DNA from: Variovorax paradoxus B4
GTDB taxonomy: Bacteria > Pseudomonadota > Gammaproteobacteria > Burkholderiales > Burkholderiaceae_C
Length of the DNA: 64,000 nucleotides
Assembly (NCBI RefSeq): GCF_000463015.1
Contig: NC_022247.1
Span: 2,480,001-2,544,000, forward strand
Reading direction: 5' to 3'
The notes beneath the pieces were generated by a model. It saw nothing but the letters and a program-made list of their open reading frames with translations. It was not told the DNA's origin and did no database searches. Within the stretch, counting starts at the first letter, position 1, and each line of letters begins with the position of its first letter. Positions 27,575 to 38,176 of the stretch are shown piece by piece. The position numbers and the translations under genes were made by a program.

Positions 27575-29488
27575 ATGAGCCGCTACGAAGAGTTCTATCG
27601 CCAGTCCGTGGATGCGCCCGAGGCCTTCTGGGCCGAGCAGGCGAAGCTGATCGACTGGCAGACCCCCGCAGAGCAGATCCTCGACGCCAGCCAGCCGCCG
27701 TTTGCGCGCTGGTTCGTCGGCGGCACCACCAACCTGTGCCACAACGCGGTCGACCGGCACCTGGCCACGCGCGGCGACCAGCCCGCGCTGATCTTCGTTT
27801 CCACCGAAACCGGCGCCGAGAAGATCTACAGCTTCAAGGAACTGCACGCCGAGGTGCAGCGCACCGCCGCCAGCCTGATGGAACTGGGCGTGGGGAACGG
27901 CGACCGCGTGCTCATCTATATGCCGATGATTCCCGAAGCCGCCTTCGCGATGCTGGCCTGCGCACGCATCGGCGCCATCCACTGCGTGGTGTTCGGCGGA
28001 TTCGCGAGCGGCTCGCTGGCCACGCGCATCGAGGACGCCGAGCCCAAGGTGGTCGTGAGCGCCGATGCCGGCTCGCGCGGCGGCAAGGTCATTGCGTACA
28101 AGCCGCTGCTCGACGAGGCGATCCGGCTGTCGAAGCACAAGCCGGCCGCGGTGCTGCTCACCGACCGCGGCCTGGCGCCCATGGACCTGACGGCCGGCCG
28201 CGACCATGTGGCGAGCGAACTTCGACGCAAGCACCTCGACGCCGAGGTGCCCTGCGCCTGGCTGGCCTCGACCGACATCAGCTACACCATCTACACCAGC
28301 GGCACCACCGGCAAGCCCAAGGGCGTGCAGCGCGACGTGGGCGGCTATGCCGTGGCGCTGGCCGCGAGCATGAAGCACATCTTCGACGGCCGGCCTGGCG
28401 AAACCTACTTCTCGACCAGCGACATCGGCTGGGTGGTGGGCCACAGCTACATCGTCTACGGTCCGCTGATCGCCGGCATGGCCACCCTCATGTACGAGGG
28501 CCTGCCCACCCAGGGCATCGACCGGCAGCCCGACGGCGGCATCTGGTGGCGCCTGGTCGAGAAATACAAGGTGACGGTGATGTTCAGCGCGCCCACCGCC
28601 GTGCGCGTGCTCAAGAAGCAGGACCCGGCGCTGCTCAAGAAATACGACCTGTCGAGCCTGCGCGCGCTGTTCCTGGCCGGCGAGCCGCTCGACGAGCCCA
28701 CCGCGCGCTGGATCAGCGAAGGCCTGGGCGTGCCCATCATCGACAACTACTGGCAGACGGAGTCGGGCTGGCCGATGATCACCATTGCCAACGGGGTCGA
28801 GGCCAAGCCCAGCAAGTTCGGCAGCCCCGGTGTTCCGATGTACGGCTACCGGATCAAGATCCTGCACGAATCGACCGGCGAGGAATTGACCGCCCCCAAT
28901 GAAAAGGGCGTGGTCGTGGTCGAAGGGCCCACCCCGCCCGGCTTCATGCAGACCGTGTGGAAGGACGATGCGCGCTTCGTCAACACCTACTGGAAGAGCG
29001 TGCCGGGCAAGATGGTCTATTCGACCTTCGACTGGGGCATCCGCGACGAAGACGGTTATTTCTACATCCTCGGGCGCACCGACGACGTGATCAACGTGGC
29101 CGGCCACCGCCTCGGCACCCGGGAGATCGAAGAGAGCATCTCGGGCCACGCCAACGTGGCGGAGGTGGCGGTGGTCGGTGTGGCCGATGCGCTCAAGGGC
29201 CAGGTGGCGATGGCTTTCGTGGTGCCGAAGGACGGCATCGCCGTGACCGATGCCGACGCGGCGCTGAAGCTCGAAGGCGAGATCATGAAAGTGGTGGCCG
29301 ACCAGCTCGGCGCGCTGGCACGGCCCGCCCGGGTGCGCTTCGTCTCGGGCCTGCCCAAGACCCGCAGCGGCAAGCTGCTGCGGCGCGCCATCCAGGCCGT
29401 GTGCGAGCAGCGCGATCCGGGCGACCTGACCACCATCGACGACCCCGCCACCCTGCAGCAGATCAGGCAGCTGGTTTCTTCCGCCTGA
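27575..29488 (+). CDS. prpE: Propionyl-CoA synthetase
   Basis: A 637-residue AMP-forming acyl-CoA ligase activating propionate with ATP and CoA. The acetyl/propionyl-CoA synthetase N-terminus ('FYRQSVDAPEAFWAEQAKLIDW') is followed by the adenylate-forming motif 'YTSGTTGKPKGVQ', 'YWQTESGWPM' (A5), 'VAGHRLGTREIE' (A8) and the C-terminal catalytic lysine K600 in 'KTRSGKLLRR', a site known to be acetylated in this family. Acetate synthetase (Acs) is the closest alternative; the residues 'TDDVINVAGHRLGT' and length favour PrpE. The ATG at 27575 has AAGGAGA at 27559-27565. No other prp genes are nearby. Confidence 0.88.
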   Translation: MSRYEEFYRQSVDAPEAFWAEQAKLIDWQTPAEQILDASQPPFARWFVGGTTNLCHNAVDRHLATRGDQPALIFVSTETGAEKIYSFKELHAEVQRTAASLMELGVGNGDRVLIYMPMIPEAAFAMLACARIGAIHCVVFGGFASGSLATRIEDAEPKVVVSADAGSRGGKVIAYKPLLDEAIRLSKHKPAAVLLTDRGLAPMDLTAGRDHVASELRRKHLDAEVPCAWLASTDISYTIYTSGTTGKPKGVQRDVGGYAVALAASMKHIFDGRPGETYFSTSDIGWVVGHSYIVYGPLIAGMATLMYEGLPTQGIDRQPDGGIWWRLVEKYKVTVMFSAPTAVRVLKKQDPALLKKYDLSSLRALFLAGEPLDEPTARWISEGLGVPIIDNYWQTESGWPMITIANGVEAKPSKFGSPGVPMYGYRIKILHESTGEELTAPNEKGVVVVEGPTPPGFMQTVWKDDARFVNTYWKSVPGKMVYSTFDWGIRDEDGYFYILGRTDDVINVAGHRLGTREIEESISGHANVAEVAVVGVADALKGQVAMAFVVPKDGIAVTDADAALKLEGEIMKVVADQLGALARPARVRFVSGLPKTRSGKLLRRAIQAVCEQRDPGDLTTIDDPATLQQIRQLVSSA

Positions 29489-29533
29489 GTGAGCGAAACC
29501 GGCCTTGCGAAGCCGCGTCCAGCCGTCATATGT

Positions 29534-29561
29534 TTGACGTGGCACAATGCGAAGGTACTCA
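29534..29561 (+). promoter_or_regulatory. Candidate promoter for the sucA operon
   Basis: TTGACG (29534-29539) and TACTCA (29556-29561) are 16 bases apart in the 178-base gap between prpE and sucA. It is the best match in the gap but only moderate, leaving a leader of about 100 bases with a small GCTTCC/GGAAGC hairpin just before the ribosome site. Confidence 0.35.
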
Positions 29562-29666
29562 GGCCCTTCCCCAGCCACAGTCGCATCCGCCAATCGGTTC
29601 AGCCGTGTCGCGGAAGGTTTCTTAACCAGCTAGTGCTTCCTTCAGGGAAGCGAAGGTCAGCGGATC

Positions 29667-32543
29667 ATGAGCGATTCCTCCAAGCCCACGGCGTATGCCG
29701 CGTATCAGGGCAACACGTACCTCTTCGGCGGCAATGCGCCCTATGTCGAAGAGATGTACGAAAACTACCTCTCCAATCCCGGAAGCGTGCCTGACAACTG
29801 GCGTTCGTACTTCGACGCCCTGCAGAACGTGCCCGCGGTCGATGGCTCCAACACCCGGGACGTCCCGCACCAGCCGGTGATCAACGCCTTTGCCGAACGC
29901 GCGAAGCAGGGCACCACCAAGGTCGTGCAGGCCAGCGGCGCGGATTCCGAGCTCGGCCGCAAGCGCACCGCCGTCCAGCAGCTGATTGCCGCCTACCGCA
30001 ACGTCGGCGCCCGCTGGGCCGACCTGGACCCCCTCAAGCGCGCCGAGCGCCCGGCCATTCCGGAACTCGAGCCCTCGTTCTACGGCTTCACCGACGCCGA
30101 CCTCGAGACGGTGTTCAACACCAGCAACACCTTCTTCGGCAGGGAGGCCATGTCGCTGCGCGACCTGCTCAATGCCTTGCGCGAAACGTACTGCGGCACG
30201 ATGGGTGCCGAGTACATGTACACCACCGACCAGAACCACAAGCGCTGGTGGCAGCAGAAGCTCGAAAGCGCCCGCACCAACCCGCAGCTCAACGCGGACC
30301 AGAAGAAGCACGTGCTGAACCGCCTGACCGCGGCCGAAGGCCTCGAACGCTTCCTGCACACCAAGTACGTCGGCCAGAAGCGCTTCTCGCTCGAAGGCGG
30401 CGAGAGCTTCATCGTCTCGATGGACGAGCTGATCAACCAGGCCGGCATCAAGGGCGTGCAGGAAATCGTGATCGGCATGGCCCACCGCGGCCGCCTCAAC
30501 GTGCTGGTCAACTCGCTCGGCAAGATGCCGGCCGACCTGTTCGCCGAGTTCGACCACACCGCACCCGAAGACCTGCCCAGCGGCGACGTCAAGTACCACC
30601 AGGGCTTCAGCTCGGACGTGACCACGCCCGGCGGCCCGGTGCACCTGAGCCTGGCGTTCAATCCCTCGCACCTCGAGATCGTGAACCCCGTGGTCGAAGG
30701 CTCGGTGCGCGCCCGCATGGACCGCCGCGCCGACCCGCAGGGCAAGCAGGTGCTGCCCGTGCTGGTGCACGGCGACGCCGCCTTCGCGGGCCAGGGCGTC
30801 GTGATGGAAACGCTGGCACTGGCCGAAACCCGTGGCTACTTCACGGGCGGCACGGTGCACATCGTCATCAACAACCAGATCGGCTTCACCACCAGCGACC
30901 CGCGCGACAGCCGCTCGACGCTGTACTGCTCGGACATCGTCAAGATGATCGAGGCGCCGGTGCTGCACGTGAACGGCGACGATCCCGAGGCCGTGGTGCT
31001 CGCCACCCAGCTCGCCCTTGAATTCCGCATGGAGTTCCAGAAGGACGTGGTGGTCGACATCATCTGCTTCCGCAAGCTCGGCCACAACGAGCAGGACACT
31101 CCCTCGCTCACGCAGCCGCTCATGTACAAGAAGATCGCCCAGCACCCCGGCACGCGCAAGCTGTACGCCGACAAGCTGGCGACGCAGGGCCTGGGCGACA
31201 CGCTCGGCGACGACATGGTCAAGGCCCAGCGCGCCGCCTTCGACGAAGGCCGCAACACGGTCGACCCGGTGCTCACGAACTTCAAGAGCAAGTACGCCGT
31301 CGACTGGAATCCGTACCTCAACAAGAAGTGGACCGACGCCGGCGACACCGCCATTCCGTCCAGCGAGTGGAAGCGCCTGGCCGAGAAGATCACCACGGTG
31401 CCGGCCGGCTTCACGGTGCACCCGCTCGTGAAGAAGGTGCTGGACGACCGTGCCGCCATGGGCCGCGGCGACGTGAACGTCGACTGGGGCATGGGCGAGC
31501 ACATGGCCTTTGCCTCGCTGGTGGCCAGCGGCTACCCGGTGCGCCTGTCGGGCGAAGACAGCGGCCGCGGCACGTTCACGCACCGCCACGCCGTGCTGCA
31601 CGACCAGAACCGCGAGAAGTTCGACGAAGGCACCTACACGCCGCTGCAGAACGTGGCCGAGAACCAGGCACCGTTCGTCGTGATCGACTCGATCCTGTCG
31701 GAAGAGGCCGTGCTCGCGTTCGAATACGGCTACGCCTCGAACGACCCGAACACGCTGGTGATCTGGGAAGCCCAGTTCGGCGACTTCGTGAACGGCGCGC
31801 AAGTGGTGATCGACCAGTTCATCGCCTCGGGCGAAGTGAAGTGGGGCCGCGTCAACGGCCTGACCATGATGCTGCCGCACGGCTACGAAGGCCAGGGCCC
31901 CGAGCACAGCTCGGCGCGCCTGGAGCGCTTCATGCAGCTGAGCGCCGACACCAACATGCAGGTGGTGCAGCCCACCACGGCCAGCCAGATCTTCCACGTG
32001 CTGCGCCGCCAGATGGTGCGCAACCTGCGCAAGCCGCTGATCATCATGACGCCGAAGTCGCTGCTGCGTAACAAGGACGCGACCTCGCCGCTGTCCGAGT
32101 TCACCAAGGGTGGCTTCCAGACGGTCATTCCGGACAGCAAGGGCCTGAAGGCCGAGAAGGTCAAGCGCCTGATCGCCTGCTCGGGCAAGGTCTACTACGA
32201 CCTGGCCAAGAAGCGCGAAGAAAAGGGCGACGACGACGTGGCAATCATCCGCGTCGAGCAGCTCTATCCGTTCCCGCACAAGGCTTTCGCCACCGAGCTC
32301 AAGAAGTACCCGAACCTCGCCGATGTGGTGTGGTGCCAGGACGAGCCGCAGAACCAGGGCGCCTGGTTCTTCGTGCAGCACTACATCCACGAGAACATGC
32401 AGGACGGCCAGAAGCTCGGCTACTCCGGCCGTGCCGCTTCGGCATCGCCCGCAGTCGGCTACTCGCACCTGCACCAGGAACAGCAGAAGGCGCTCGTCGA
32501 TGGCGCATTTGGCAAGCTCAAGGGCTTCGTGCTGACCAAGTAA
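29667..32543 (+). CDS. sucA: 2-oxoglutarate dehydrogenase E1 component
   Basis: A 958-residue ThDP-dependent E1 that decarboxylates 2-oxoglutarate and succinylates the E2 lipoyl group in the TCA cycle. Features: N-terminal E2-binding peptide '[27 protein letters not shown]'-like segment (about 24-50), '[14 protein letters not shown]', '[12 protein letters not shown]', ThDP motif '[11 protein letters not shown]', '[14 protein letters not shown]', the pyrimidine-binding half with '[19 protein letters not shown]', and the C-terminal '[13 protein letters not shown]'. Length is near E. coli SucA (933). It heads the sucA-sucB-lpd cluster. No sdh or sucCD genes are nearby. Confidence 0.97.
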   Translation: MSDSSKPTAYAAYQGNTYLFGGNAPYVEEMYENYLSNPGSVPDNWRSYFDALQNVPAVDGSNTRDVPHQPVINAFAERAKQGTTKVVQASGADSELGRKRTAVQQLIAAYRNVGARWADLDPLKRAERPAIPELEPSFYGFTDADLETVFNTSNTFFGREAMSLRDLLNALRETYCGTMGAEYMYTTDQNHKRWWQQKLESARTNPQLNADQKKHVLNRLTAAEGLERFLHTKYVGQKRFSLEGGESFIVSMDELINQAGIKGVQEIVIGMAHRGRLNVLVNSLGKMPADLFAEFDHTAPEDLPSGDVKYHQGFSSDVTTPGGPVHLSLAFNPSHLEIVNPVVEGSVRARMDRRADPQGKQVLPVLVHGDAAFAGQGVVMETLALAETRGYFTGGTVHIVINNQIGFTTSDPRDSRSTLYCSDIVKMIEAPVLHVNGDDPEAVVLATQLALEFRMEFQKDVVVDIICFRKLGHNEQDTPSLTQPLMYKKIAQHPGTRKLYADKLATQGLGDTLGDDMVKAQRAAFDEGRNTVDPVLTNFKSKYAVDWNPYLNKKWTDAGDTAIPSSEWKRLAEKITTVPAGFTVHPLVKKVLDDRAAMGRGDVNVDWGMGEHMAFASLVASGYPVRLSGEDSGRGTFTHRHAVLHDQNREKFDEGTYTPLQNVAENQAPFVVIDSILSEEAVLAFEYGYASNDPNTLVIWEAQFGDFVNGAQVVIDQFIASGEVKWGRVNGLTMMLPHGYEGQGPEHSSARLERFMQLSADTNMQVVQPTTASQIFHVLRRQMVRNLRKPLIIMTPKSLLRNKDATSPLSEFTKGGFQTVIPDSKGLKAEKVKRLIACSGKVYYDLAKKREEKGDDDVAIIRVEQLYPFPHKAFATELKKYPNLADVVWCQDEPQNQGAWFFVQHYIHENMQDGQKLGYSGRAASASPAVGYSHLHQEQQKALVDGAFGKLKGFVLTK

Positions 32544-32596
32544 AACAAGCCTCTTTTCACACGAACACCTCAAGAAAAATCCGGAGCTCTCTCCAA

Positions 32597-33844
32597 ATGT
32601 CTATCGTAGAAGTCAAAGTCCCCCAGCTTTCCGAATCCGTGGCCGAAGCCACCATGCTCACCTGGAAGAAGAAAGCCGGCGAAGCCGTCGCCGTCGATGA
32701 AATCCTGATCGAGATCGAGACCGACAAGGTCGTGCTCGAAGTGCCCGCGCCCTCGGCTGGCGTGCTGGCCGAAATCGTGCAGCCCGATGGCGCCACCGTG
32801 GTGGCCGACCAGCTGATCGCGAAGATCGACACCGAAGGCAAGGCAAGTGCCGCAGCGCCTGCAACAGCACCCGCTGCCGCGCCGGCCCCGGCAGCAGCGG
32901 CTGCCGCCGCCACCGGCGGCGCGAAGTCGGACGTCGCCATGCCCGCCGCCGCCAAGCTGCTGGCCGACAACAACCTGAAGACCAGCGACGTCGCCGGCAC
33001 CGGCAAGGACGGCCGCGTCACCAAGGGCGACGTGCTCGGCGCAGTCGCTTCGGGCGCCAAGCCCGCGGCCGCCGTGGCCGCACCGGCCGCCAAGCCCGCT
33101 CTGCCACAGGTCGCCGCACCCGCCAGCGCGCCTGATCTGGGCGAACGCCCCGAGCAGCGCGTGCCGATGAGCCGCCTGCGCGCCCGCATCGCCGAGCGCC
33201 TGCTGCAGTCGCAATCGACCAACGCCATCCTGACGACCTTCAATGAAGTCAACATGGCGCCCGTCATGGAACTGCGCAAGCGCTTCCAGGACAGCTTCAC
33301 CAAGGAACACGGCGTGAAGCTCGGCTTCATGAGCTTCTTCGTGAAGGCCGCGGTGCATGCGCTCAAGAAGTACCCGGTGATCAACGCCTCGGTCGACGGC
33401 AACGACATCCTGTACCACGGCTACTTCGACATCGGCATTGCCGTCGGTTCGCCGCGCGGCCTGGTGGTGCCCATTCTGCGCAACGCCGACCAGATGAGCT
33501 TTGCCGACATCGAGAAGAAGATCGCCGAATACGGCAAGAAGGCGCAGGACGGCAAGCTCGGCATCGAAGAGATGACCGGCGGCACCTTCTCCATCTCGAA
33601 CGGCGGCACCTTCGGCTCGATGCTCTCGACCCCGATCATCAACCCGCCGCAGTCGGCCATCCTGGGCGTGCACGCCACCAAGGACCGCGCCGTGGTCGAG
33701 AACGGCCAGATCGTCATCCGCCCGATGAACTACCTCGCCATGAGCTACGACCACCGCATCATCGACGGCCGCGAAGCCGTGCTGGGCCTGGTCGCCATGA
33801 AGGAAGCGCTGGAAGATCCGTCGCGCCTGCTGTTCGACATCTGA
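32597..33844 (+). CDS. sucB: Dihydrolipoyl succinyltransferase, OGDH E2
   Basis: A 415-residue E2 core of the 2-oxoglutarate dehydrogenase complex. There is a single lipoyl domain with K44 in '[12 protein letters not shown]', an Ala-rich linker (about 80-110), an E3-binding domain ('[28 protein letters not shown]'-type segment, about 115-150) and the catalytic domain (about 185-415) with '[13 protein letters not shown]'. The lipoyl domain differs clearly from the pyruvate dehydrogenase set, as expected for a different E1. ATG at 32597 starts the conserved '[15 protein letters not shown]'. It lies 53 bases after sucA and 14 before lpd. Confidence 0.97.
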   Translation: MSIVEVKVPQLSESVAEATMLTWKKKAGEAVAVDEILIEIETDKVVLEVPAPSAGVLAEIVQPDGATVVADQLIAKIDTEGKASAAAPATAPAAAPAPAAAAAAATGGAKSDVAMPAAAKLLADNNLKTSDVAGTGKDGRVTKGDVLGAVASGAKPAAAVAAPAAKPALPQVAAPASAPDLGERPEQRVPMSRLRARIAERLLQSQSTNAILTTFNEVNMAPVMELRKRFQDSFTKEHGVKLGFMSFFVKAAVHALKKYPVINASVDGNDILYHGYFDIGIAVGSPRGLVVPILRNADQMSFADIEKKIAEYGKKAQDGKLGIEEMTGGTFSISNGGTFGSMLSTPIINPPQSAILGVHATKDRAVVENGQIVIRPMNYLAMSYDHRIIDGREAVLGLVAMKEALEDPSRLLFDI

Positions 33845-33858
33845 GGAGAAAGAATCAG

Positions 33859-35289
33859 ATGGCAAACAAACAATTCGACGTCATCGTCATCGGCGGCGGC
33901 CCTGGCGGCTACATCGCCGCGATCCGCGCGGCGCAGCTCGGCTTCAACGTGGCCTGCATCGACGAGTGGAAGAACGCCAAGGGCGGCCCCGCACCGGGCG
34001 GCACCTGCACCAACGTCGGCTGCATTCCGTCGAAGGCGCTGCTGCAATCGTCGGAGCACTTCGACCAGGCCGGCCACCACTTTGCCGAGCACGGCATCAA
34101 GGTCGAAGGCCTGGGCCTGGATCTCGACAAGATGCTGGCCCGCAAGGACCAGGTCGTGAAGCAGAACAACGACGGCATCCTGTACCTGTTCAAGAAGAAC
34201 AAGATCACCTTCTTCCATGGCCGCGGCTCGTTCGTGAAGGCGGGCGAAGCCGGCTACGAGATCAAGGTGGCGGGCGCTGCCGAAGAGTCGATCGACGGCA
34301 AGCACATCATCGTGGCCACGGGCTCCAACGCCCGCGCGTTGCCGGGTGCGCCGTTCGACGAGGAGAACATCCTCTCGAACGACGGCGCGCTGCGCATCGG
34401 CGCGGTGCCGAAGAGGCTGGGCCTGATCGGCTCGGGCGTCATCGGCCTTGAAATGGGTTCGGTGTGGCGCCGCCTCGGCGCCGAAGTCACGGTGCTCGAA
34501 GCGCTGCCGACCTTCCTCGGCGCGGTCGACGAGCAGATCGCCAAGGAAGCCAAGAAGGCCTTCGACAAGCAGAAGCTCAAGATCGAGCTCGGCGTCAAGG
34601 TCGGCGAGATCAAGTCGTCCAAGAAGGGCGTGAGCGTGGCCTGGACCAATGCCAAGGGCGAAGCCCAGACGCTGGAAGTCGACAAGCTGATCGTCTCGAT
34701 CGGCCGCGTGCCCAACACCATCGGCCTGAACGCCGAGGCCGTGGGCCTGAAGCTCGACGAGCGCGGCGCCATCGCCGTGGACGACGACTGCAAGACCAGC
34801 CTGCCCAACGTCTGGGCCATCGGCGACGTGGTGCGCGGCCCGATGCTCGCGCACAAGGCCGAGGAAGAGGGCGTTGCCGTGGCGGAGCGCATTGCGGGCC
34901 AGCACGGCCACGTCAACTTCAACACCGTGCCGTGGGTGATCTACACCAACCCCGAGATCGCGTGGGTCGGCCAGACCGAGCAGCAGCTCAAGGCCGCGGG
35001 CCGTGCCTACAAGGCCGGCACCTTCCCGTTCCTCGCGAACGGCCGCGCACGCGCGCTGGGCGACACGACCGGCATGGTCAAGTTCCTGGCCGACGCGGCC
35101 ACCGACGAGATCCTCGGCGTGCACATCGTGGGCCCGCAGGCCAGCGAGCTGATCTCCGAAGCCGTGGTGGCGATGGAGTTCAAGGCCAGCGCCGAAGACA
35201 TCGCGCGCATCTGCCATGCGCACCCGTCGCTGTCGGAAGCCACGAAGGAAGCGGCACTTGCCGTGGACAAGCGCACGCTGAACTTCTGA
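33859..35289 (+). CDS. lpd: Dihydrolipoyl dehydrogenase, OGDH E3
   Basis: A 476-residue E3 without lipoyl domain. The FAD loop is '[17 protein letters not shown]'; redox cysteines C50 and C55 lie in '[16 protein letters not shown]'; a short Lys/Gly/Pro insertion ('[14 protein letters not shown]') precedes them, common in betaproteobacterial 2-oxoglutarate E3s. NAD motif '[11 protein letters not shown]' and catalytic 'HAHPSLSEA' are present. Together with lpdA at 19738 the genome keeps one E3 per 2-oxo acid complex. The gene is 14 bases after sucB with ribosome site GAGGAGAAAG, and zapE begins 4 bases after it. Confidence 0.96.
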   Translation: MANKQFDVIVIGGGPGGYIAAIRAAQLGFNVACIDEWKNAKGGPAPGGTCTNVGCIPSKALLQSSEHFDQAGHHFAEHGIKVEGLGLDLDKMLARKDQVVKQNNDGILYLFKKNKITFFHGRGSFVKAGEAGYEIKVAGAAEESIDGKHIIVATGSNARALPGAPFDEENILSNDGALRIGAVPKRLGLIGSGVIGLEMGSVWRRLGAEVTVLEALPTFLGAVDEQIAKEAKKAFDKQKLKIELGVKVGEIKSSKKGVSVAWTNAKGEAQTLEVDKLIVSIGRVPNTIGLNAEAVGLKLDERGAIAVDDDCKTSLPNVWAIGDVVRGPMLAHKAEEEGVAVAERIAGQHGHVNFNTVPWVIYTNPEIAWVGQTEQQLKAAGRAYKAGTFPFLANGRARALGDTTGMVKFLADAATDEILGVHIVGPQASELISEAVVAMEFKASAEDIARICHAHPSLSEATKEAALAVDKRTLNF

Positions 35290-35293
35290 TCCA

Positions 35294-36394
35294 TTGACCA
35301 GCGTCAAACAGGCCTATGAGGCGGAACTCGCTGTGCGCGGGTTCCGCAGCGATCCCGCGCAGCTGCGCGCCGTCGAGGCGCTGGATCGCTGCGCCCGGGA
35401 GTGGGGCGACTACAAGGCCCAGCGTTCCAACGCGCTGAAGAAGTTCATCAACCGGCCCGAGCTGCCGCGCGGCGTCTACATGTACGGTGGCGTCGGCCGG
35501 GGCAAGAGCTTCCTGATGGACCTGTTCTTCAACGCGGTGCCGCTGCGGCGCAAGACGCGGCTGCACTTTCACGAGTTCATGCGCGAGGTGCACCGCGAAC
35601 TGCGCGAGCTGCAGGGCACGGTCAACCCGCTCGACGAGCTGGGGCGGCGCATCTCCAAGCGCTACAAGCTGATCTGCTTCGACGAGTTCCACGTGGCGGA
35701 CATCACCGACGCGATGATCCTTCATCGCCTGCTGGTGGCGCTGTTCGAGAACGGCGTGGGCTTTGTCACCACCTCCAATTTCAGGCCCGACGATCTTTAT
35801 CCTGGCGGGCTGCACCGCGACCGCATCCTGCCCGCGATCGCGCTGCTCAACGAGAAGCTCGAGGTCCTGAGCGTGGACAATGGCACCGACTACCGGCGCC
35901 GCACGCTCGAGCAACTGCGCATGTACCTGACGCCGAACGATGCTTCGGCCGAAAAGGAGATGCGCAAGGCCTTCGACAGGTTGGCCGAAACAGCCGACGA
36001 AAACCCGGTCCTGCACATCGAGCAGCGCGAGATCCGCGCCAGGCGCAAGGCCGGCGGCGTGGTCTGGTTCGACTTCAAGACGCTGTGCGGCGGACCGCGC
36101 TCGCAGAACGACTATCTGGAGATCGCCAGCCAGTTCCACACCGTGCTGCTGTCCGACGTGCCGCACATGCCGGTGCGCATGGCCTCCGAAGCACGCCGTT
36201 TCACCTGGCTGGTCGACGTCTTGTACGACCGGCGCGTCAAGCTCATCATGTCGGCCGAGGTACCGCCGGAGGCGTTGTACACCGAGGGGCCGCTTGCGCA
36301 TGAATTCCCGCGAACGGTTTCCAGGCTCACCGAAATGCAATCGAGCGAGTTCCTCTCCCTGGAACGCCGCATCGTGGACACTCGACTGACATGA
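35294..36394 (+). CDS. zapE: Cell division ATPase ZapE (AFG1-like)
   Basis: A 366-residue AAA-type ATPase of the AFG1/LACE1 family; in E. coli ZapE modulates the FtsZ ring in late division under stress. Walker A is GGVGRGKS at 65-72; Walker B is 'LICFDEFHVADITDAM'; 'TTSNFRPDDLYPGGLHRDRILP' is the family's sensor region. Translation must start at TTG 35294, since no ATG or GTG gives the conserved N-terminus ('SVKQAYEAEL'); this places it 4 bases after lpd and implies coupling. Its stop overlaps the next gene by ATGA. Confidence 0.92.
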   Translation: MTSVKQAYEAELAVRGFRSDPAQLRAVEALDRCAREWGDYKAQRSNALKKFINRPELPRGVYMYGGVGRGKSFLMDLFFNAVPLRRKTRLHFHEFMREVHRELRELQGTVNPLDELGRRISKRYKLICFDEFHVADITDAMILHRLLVALFENGVGFVTTSNFRPDDLYPGGLHRDRILPAIALLNEKLEVLSVDNGTDYRRRTLEQLRMYLTPNDASAEKEMRKAFDRLAETADENPVLHIEQREIRARRKAGGVVWFDFKTLCGGPRSQNDYLEIASQFHTVLLSDVPHMPVRMASEARRFTWLVDVLYDRRVKLIMSAEVPPEALYTEGPLAHEFPRTVSRLTEMQSSEFLSLERRIVDTRLT

Positions 36395-37056
36395 AAAATA
36401 TCGTTCTCGCCGTGCTGATGACCTTGGGCAGCCTGCCGCTGTGGGCGCAGTCCAACGCGGCCGCAGGCAATGCAGACTTCGAAGCGGAACGCAGCAGGCT
36501 CAGCGCCGAGCGCGCTGCCATCGAGGCGCGCTTCGACAAGGAGCGCGCCGCCTGCTACCAGAAGTTCGCGGTCGAAGACTGCCTGCGCGACAGCCGCCGG
36601 CGCCGGCGCGCCGAGACCGATCACATCAAGCGCCAGGAATCGGCCATCAACGACATCGAGCGCCAGCGGCGCGGTGCGGCCGAACTCGAGAAGCTCGACC
36701 AGAAGGCCGCCACCCGGCGCCCGCAAGACACGCCCGAGAAGCAGGACGAGTCTCGCCAGGCGCAGAAAGACCGCGAGCAGCGCGCGGCCGACCATGCGGC
36801 GAGCCGCGCCGCGACGGCGGCCGAGGCCGACGAGCGCCGGCGCCAGTTCGAGGCCAAGCAGAAGGCGCAGGCCGACGAGCAGGCCAAGGCCGCCCAGCGG
36901 CGTGCCGAGGCGCCCGCGGCGGTCGAACGCTTCGAAAGCAAGCAGCAAAAGGCGGCCGAGCACCGGGCCAGCCGCGAACGGCAGAACGCCGAGCGCACCA
37001 AGCCGCGCGGAGCGCCCTTGCCGCCCGCATCGCCAGCGTCGTCGCCGAGTCGCTGA
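36391..37056 (+). CDS. Exported coiled-coil protein of unknown function
   Basis: A 221-residue protein with a signal peptide (about 1-19, 'SLPLWA') followed almost entirely by charged Ala/Arg/Glu/Lys/Gln-rich helix, consistent with a long coiled coil from about 28 to 200, then a Pro/Ser tail. Two cysteines (about 55 and 62, in 'ACYQKFAVEDCLRDSRRRRR') could form a disulfide. The motif 'CYQKFAVNDCL' recurs, as I recall, in small conserved Burkholderiales periplasmic proteins, but I know no function. Start ATG overlaps the zapE stop (ATGA), so it is translationally coupled to a cell division gene. Convergent with the phosphatase gene, 40 bases away. Confidence 0.7.
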   Translation: MKNIVLAVLMTLGSLPLWAQSNAAAGNADFEAERSRLSAERAAIEARFDKERAACYQKFAVEDCLRDSRRRRRAETDHIKRQESAINDIERQRRGAAELEKLDQKAATRRPQDTPEKQDESRQAQKDREQRAADHAASRAATAAEADERRRQFEAKQKAQADEQAKAAQRRAEAPAAVERFESKQQKAAEHRASRERQNAERTKPRGAPLPPASPASSPSR

Positions 37057-37096
37057 GCCATCCCGCCGGGCGCTCGCTCGGCGCCATCGCCGTCGT

Positions 37097-37864
37097 TCAG
37101 TCTTGCGGAAGCGCTTCGAGCTTCAGCACCACGATCGAGATGTTGTCGCCCGTGCCGCGCGCCCGGCGGCGCGCTTCTCCCACCAGGATTTCCACCGCTT
37201 CGCGCGGCGGCTCCGCATACAGGACGCTGGCCAGTTCCTCGGGGCTGAAGTAGTGCCAGAGCCCGTCGCTGCAGGCCATCAGCAGGTCGCCAGGCTGCAT
37301 TGCGGGGATGTAGTGCGGCTCGACGGGCGGGGGTGTCGTGGTCATGCCAAGGCATCCGAGGAGGATGTTGCCCTTGGGGTGGACGTTGGCCTCGGCTTCG
37401 GTGATTTCGCCGCGGTCGATGAGCACCTGGACATAGGAATGGTCGCGCGTGCGCGTGACGAGCTCGCCGTTCTGGAAGTGGTAGATGCGGGAGTCGCCGG
37501 CATGGATCCAGGCGCAGTCGCCCCTGGGGTTCATCAGAAAGGCCGCCAGCGTGCTGTGCGGTTCCTGTTCGCTCGACAGGGCCGTGAGCTTGATGACCGT
37601 GTGCGCATCCTCCAGCAGCTGCCGCAGCACGGCCGCGGAGCTGTCGCGGTCAGGGTGGTAGCGCGTGAACAGCTGGCGCGCCGTCATCAGCACCTGGTCG
37701 GAGGCCTTGCGCCCGCCGCTGCGCCCGCCCATGCCGTCGGCAATGATGCCCAGCATGCAGCCGGGCACGCGCGGATGGCTCATCATCAGGACCTGGTCCT
37801 GCTGATAGGGGCGGTCTCCCTTGTGGAGACCGGTGGCGGCGGCAAGCCGAAAGCCTTGTGTCAT
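37097..37864 (-). CDS. PP2C-type serine/threonine protein phosphatase
   Basis: A 255-residue metal-dependent phosphatase of the PPM/PP2C family (PrpC/Stp1-like). Motifs in order: 'GDRPYQQDQ' (metal and phosphate pocket), 'IADGMGG', 'STLAAFLM', 'GDSRIYHF', 'ACSDGLWHYF' and 'GTGDNISIVVLKLE' near the end. All metal-binding aspartates are present. No paired kinase or FHA protein lies next to it, so its targets are unknown; in other bacteria such enzymes oppose Hanks-type kinases. ATG at 37864 gives the normal N-terminus. It is divergent from the DUF465 protein gene with about 110 bases between. Confidence 0.9.
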   Translation of the reverse strand: MTQGFRLAAATGLHKGDRPYQQDQVLMMSHPRVPGCMLGIIADGMGGRSGGRKASDQVLMTARQLFTRYHPDRDSSAAVLRQLLEDAHTVIKLTALSSEQEPHSTLAAFLMNPRGDCAWIHAGDSRIYHFQNGELVTRTRDHSYVQVLIDRGEITEAEANVHPKGNILLGCLGMTTTPPPVEPHYIPAMQPGDLLMACSDGLWHYFSPEELASVLYAEPPREAVEILVGEARRRARGTGDNISIVVLKLEALPQD

Positions 37865-37972
37865 GAGCGCAAATGCGCCAATGGCGCGCCTTCTGTCTTC
37901 TCGTGGATTCGTACCAGGACGTATTATCGAGTGAACACGAGCTGCGGGCGGAATACGTTCGCAGCGCCAACG

Positions 37973-38176
37973 TTGGACTCCAATCTTCACTCCCTTTCCC
38001 GCCAATTGATCGAGCTGCGCATCGAACACGCCGACCTCGACGCCACCATCGACCGTCTGGCTGAAGCTTCGCCGCAGGACGAACTGCTGCTGCGGCGCCT
38101 GAAGAAGCGCCGGCTTGCGCTGCGCGACCAGATCGCGCGGCTCGAGAACGTGCTCGATCCGAAAGAACCCGCGTGA
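37973..38176 (+). CDS. DUF465 / YdcH family small protein
   Basis: A 67-residue helical-hairpin protein: 'HSLSRQLIELRIEHADLDATIDRLAE' then 'DELLLRRLKKRRLALRDQIARLE', the pattern of DUF465 (YdcH), a conserved but uncharacterised family. The start is probably TTG at 37973; an in-frame GTG at 37931 would add 14 residues of non-conserved sequence. Neither has a clear ribosome site. Its stop overlaps the GTG of the helicase gene (GTGA), so both are co-translated. No function is known. Confidence 0.75.
   Translation: MDSNLHSLSRQLIELRIEHADLDATIDRLAEASPQDELLLRRLKKRRLALRDQIARLENVLDPKEPA

Noticed and set aside
29530..29560. Sigma54 site at TGGCACAATGC before sucA
   Set aside because: The GG-N10-GC spacing to a TTGC/A box is not met; the nearby sigma70-like pair fits better.
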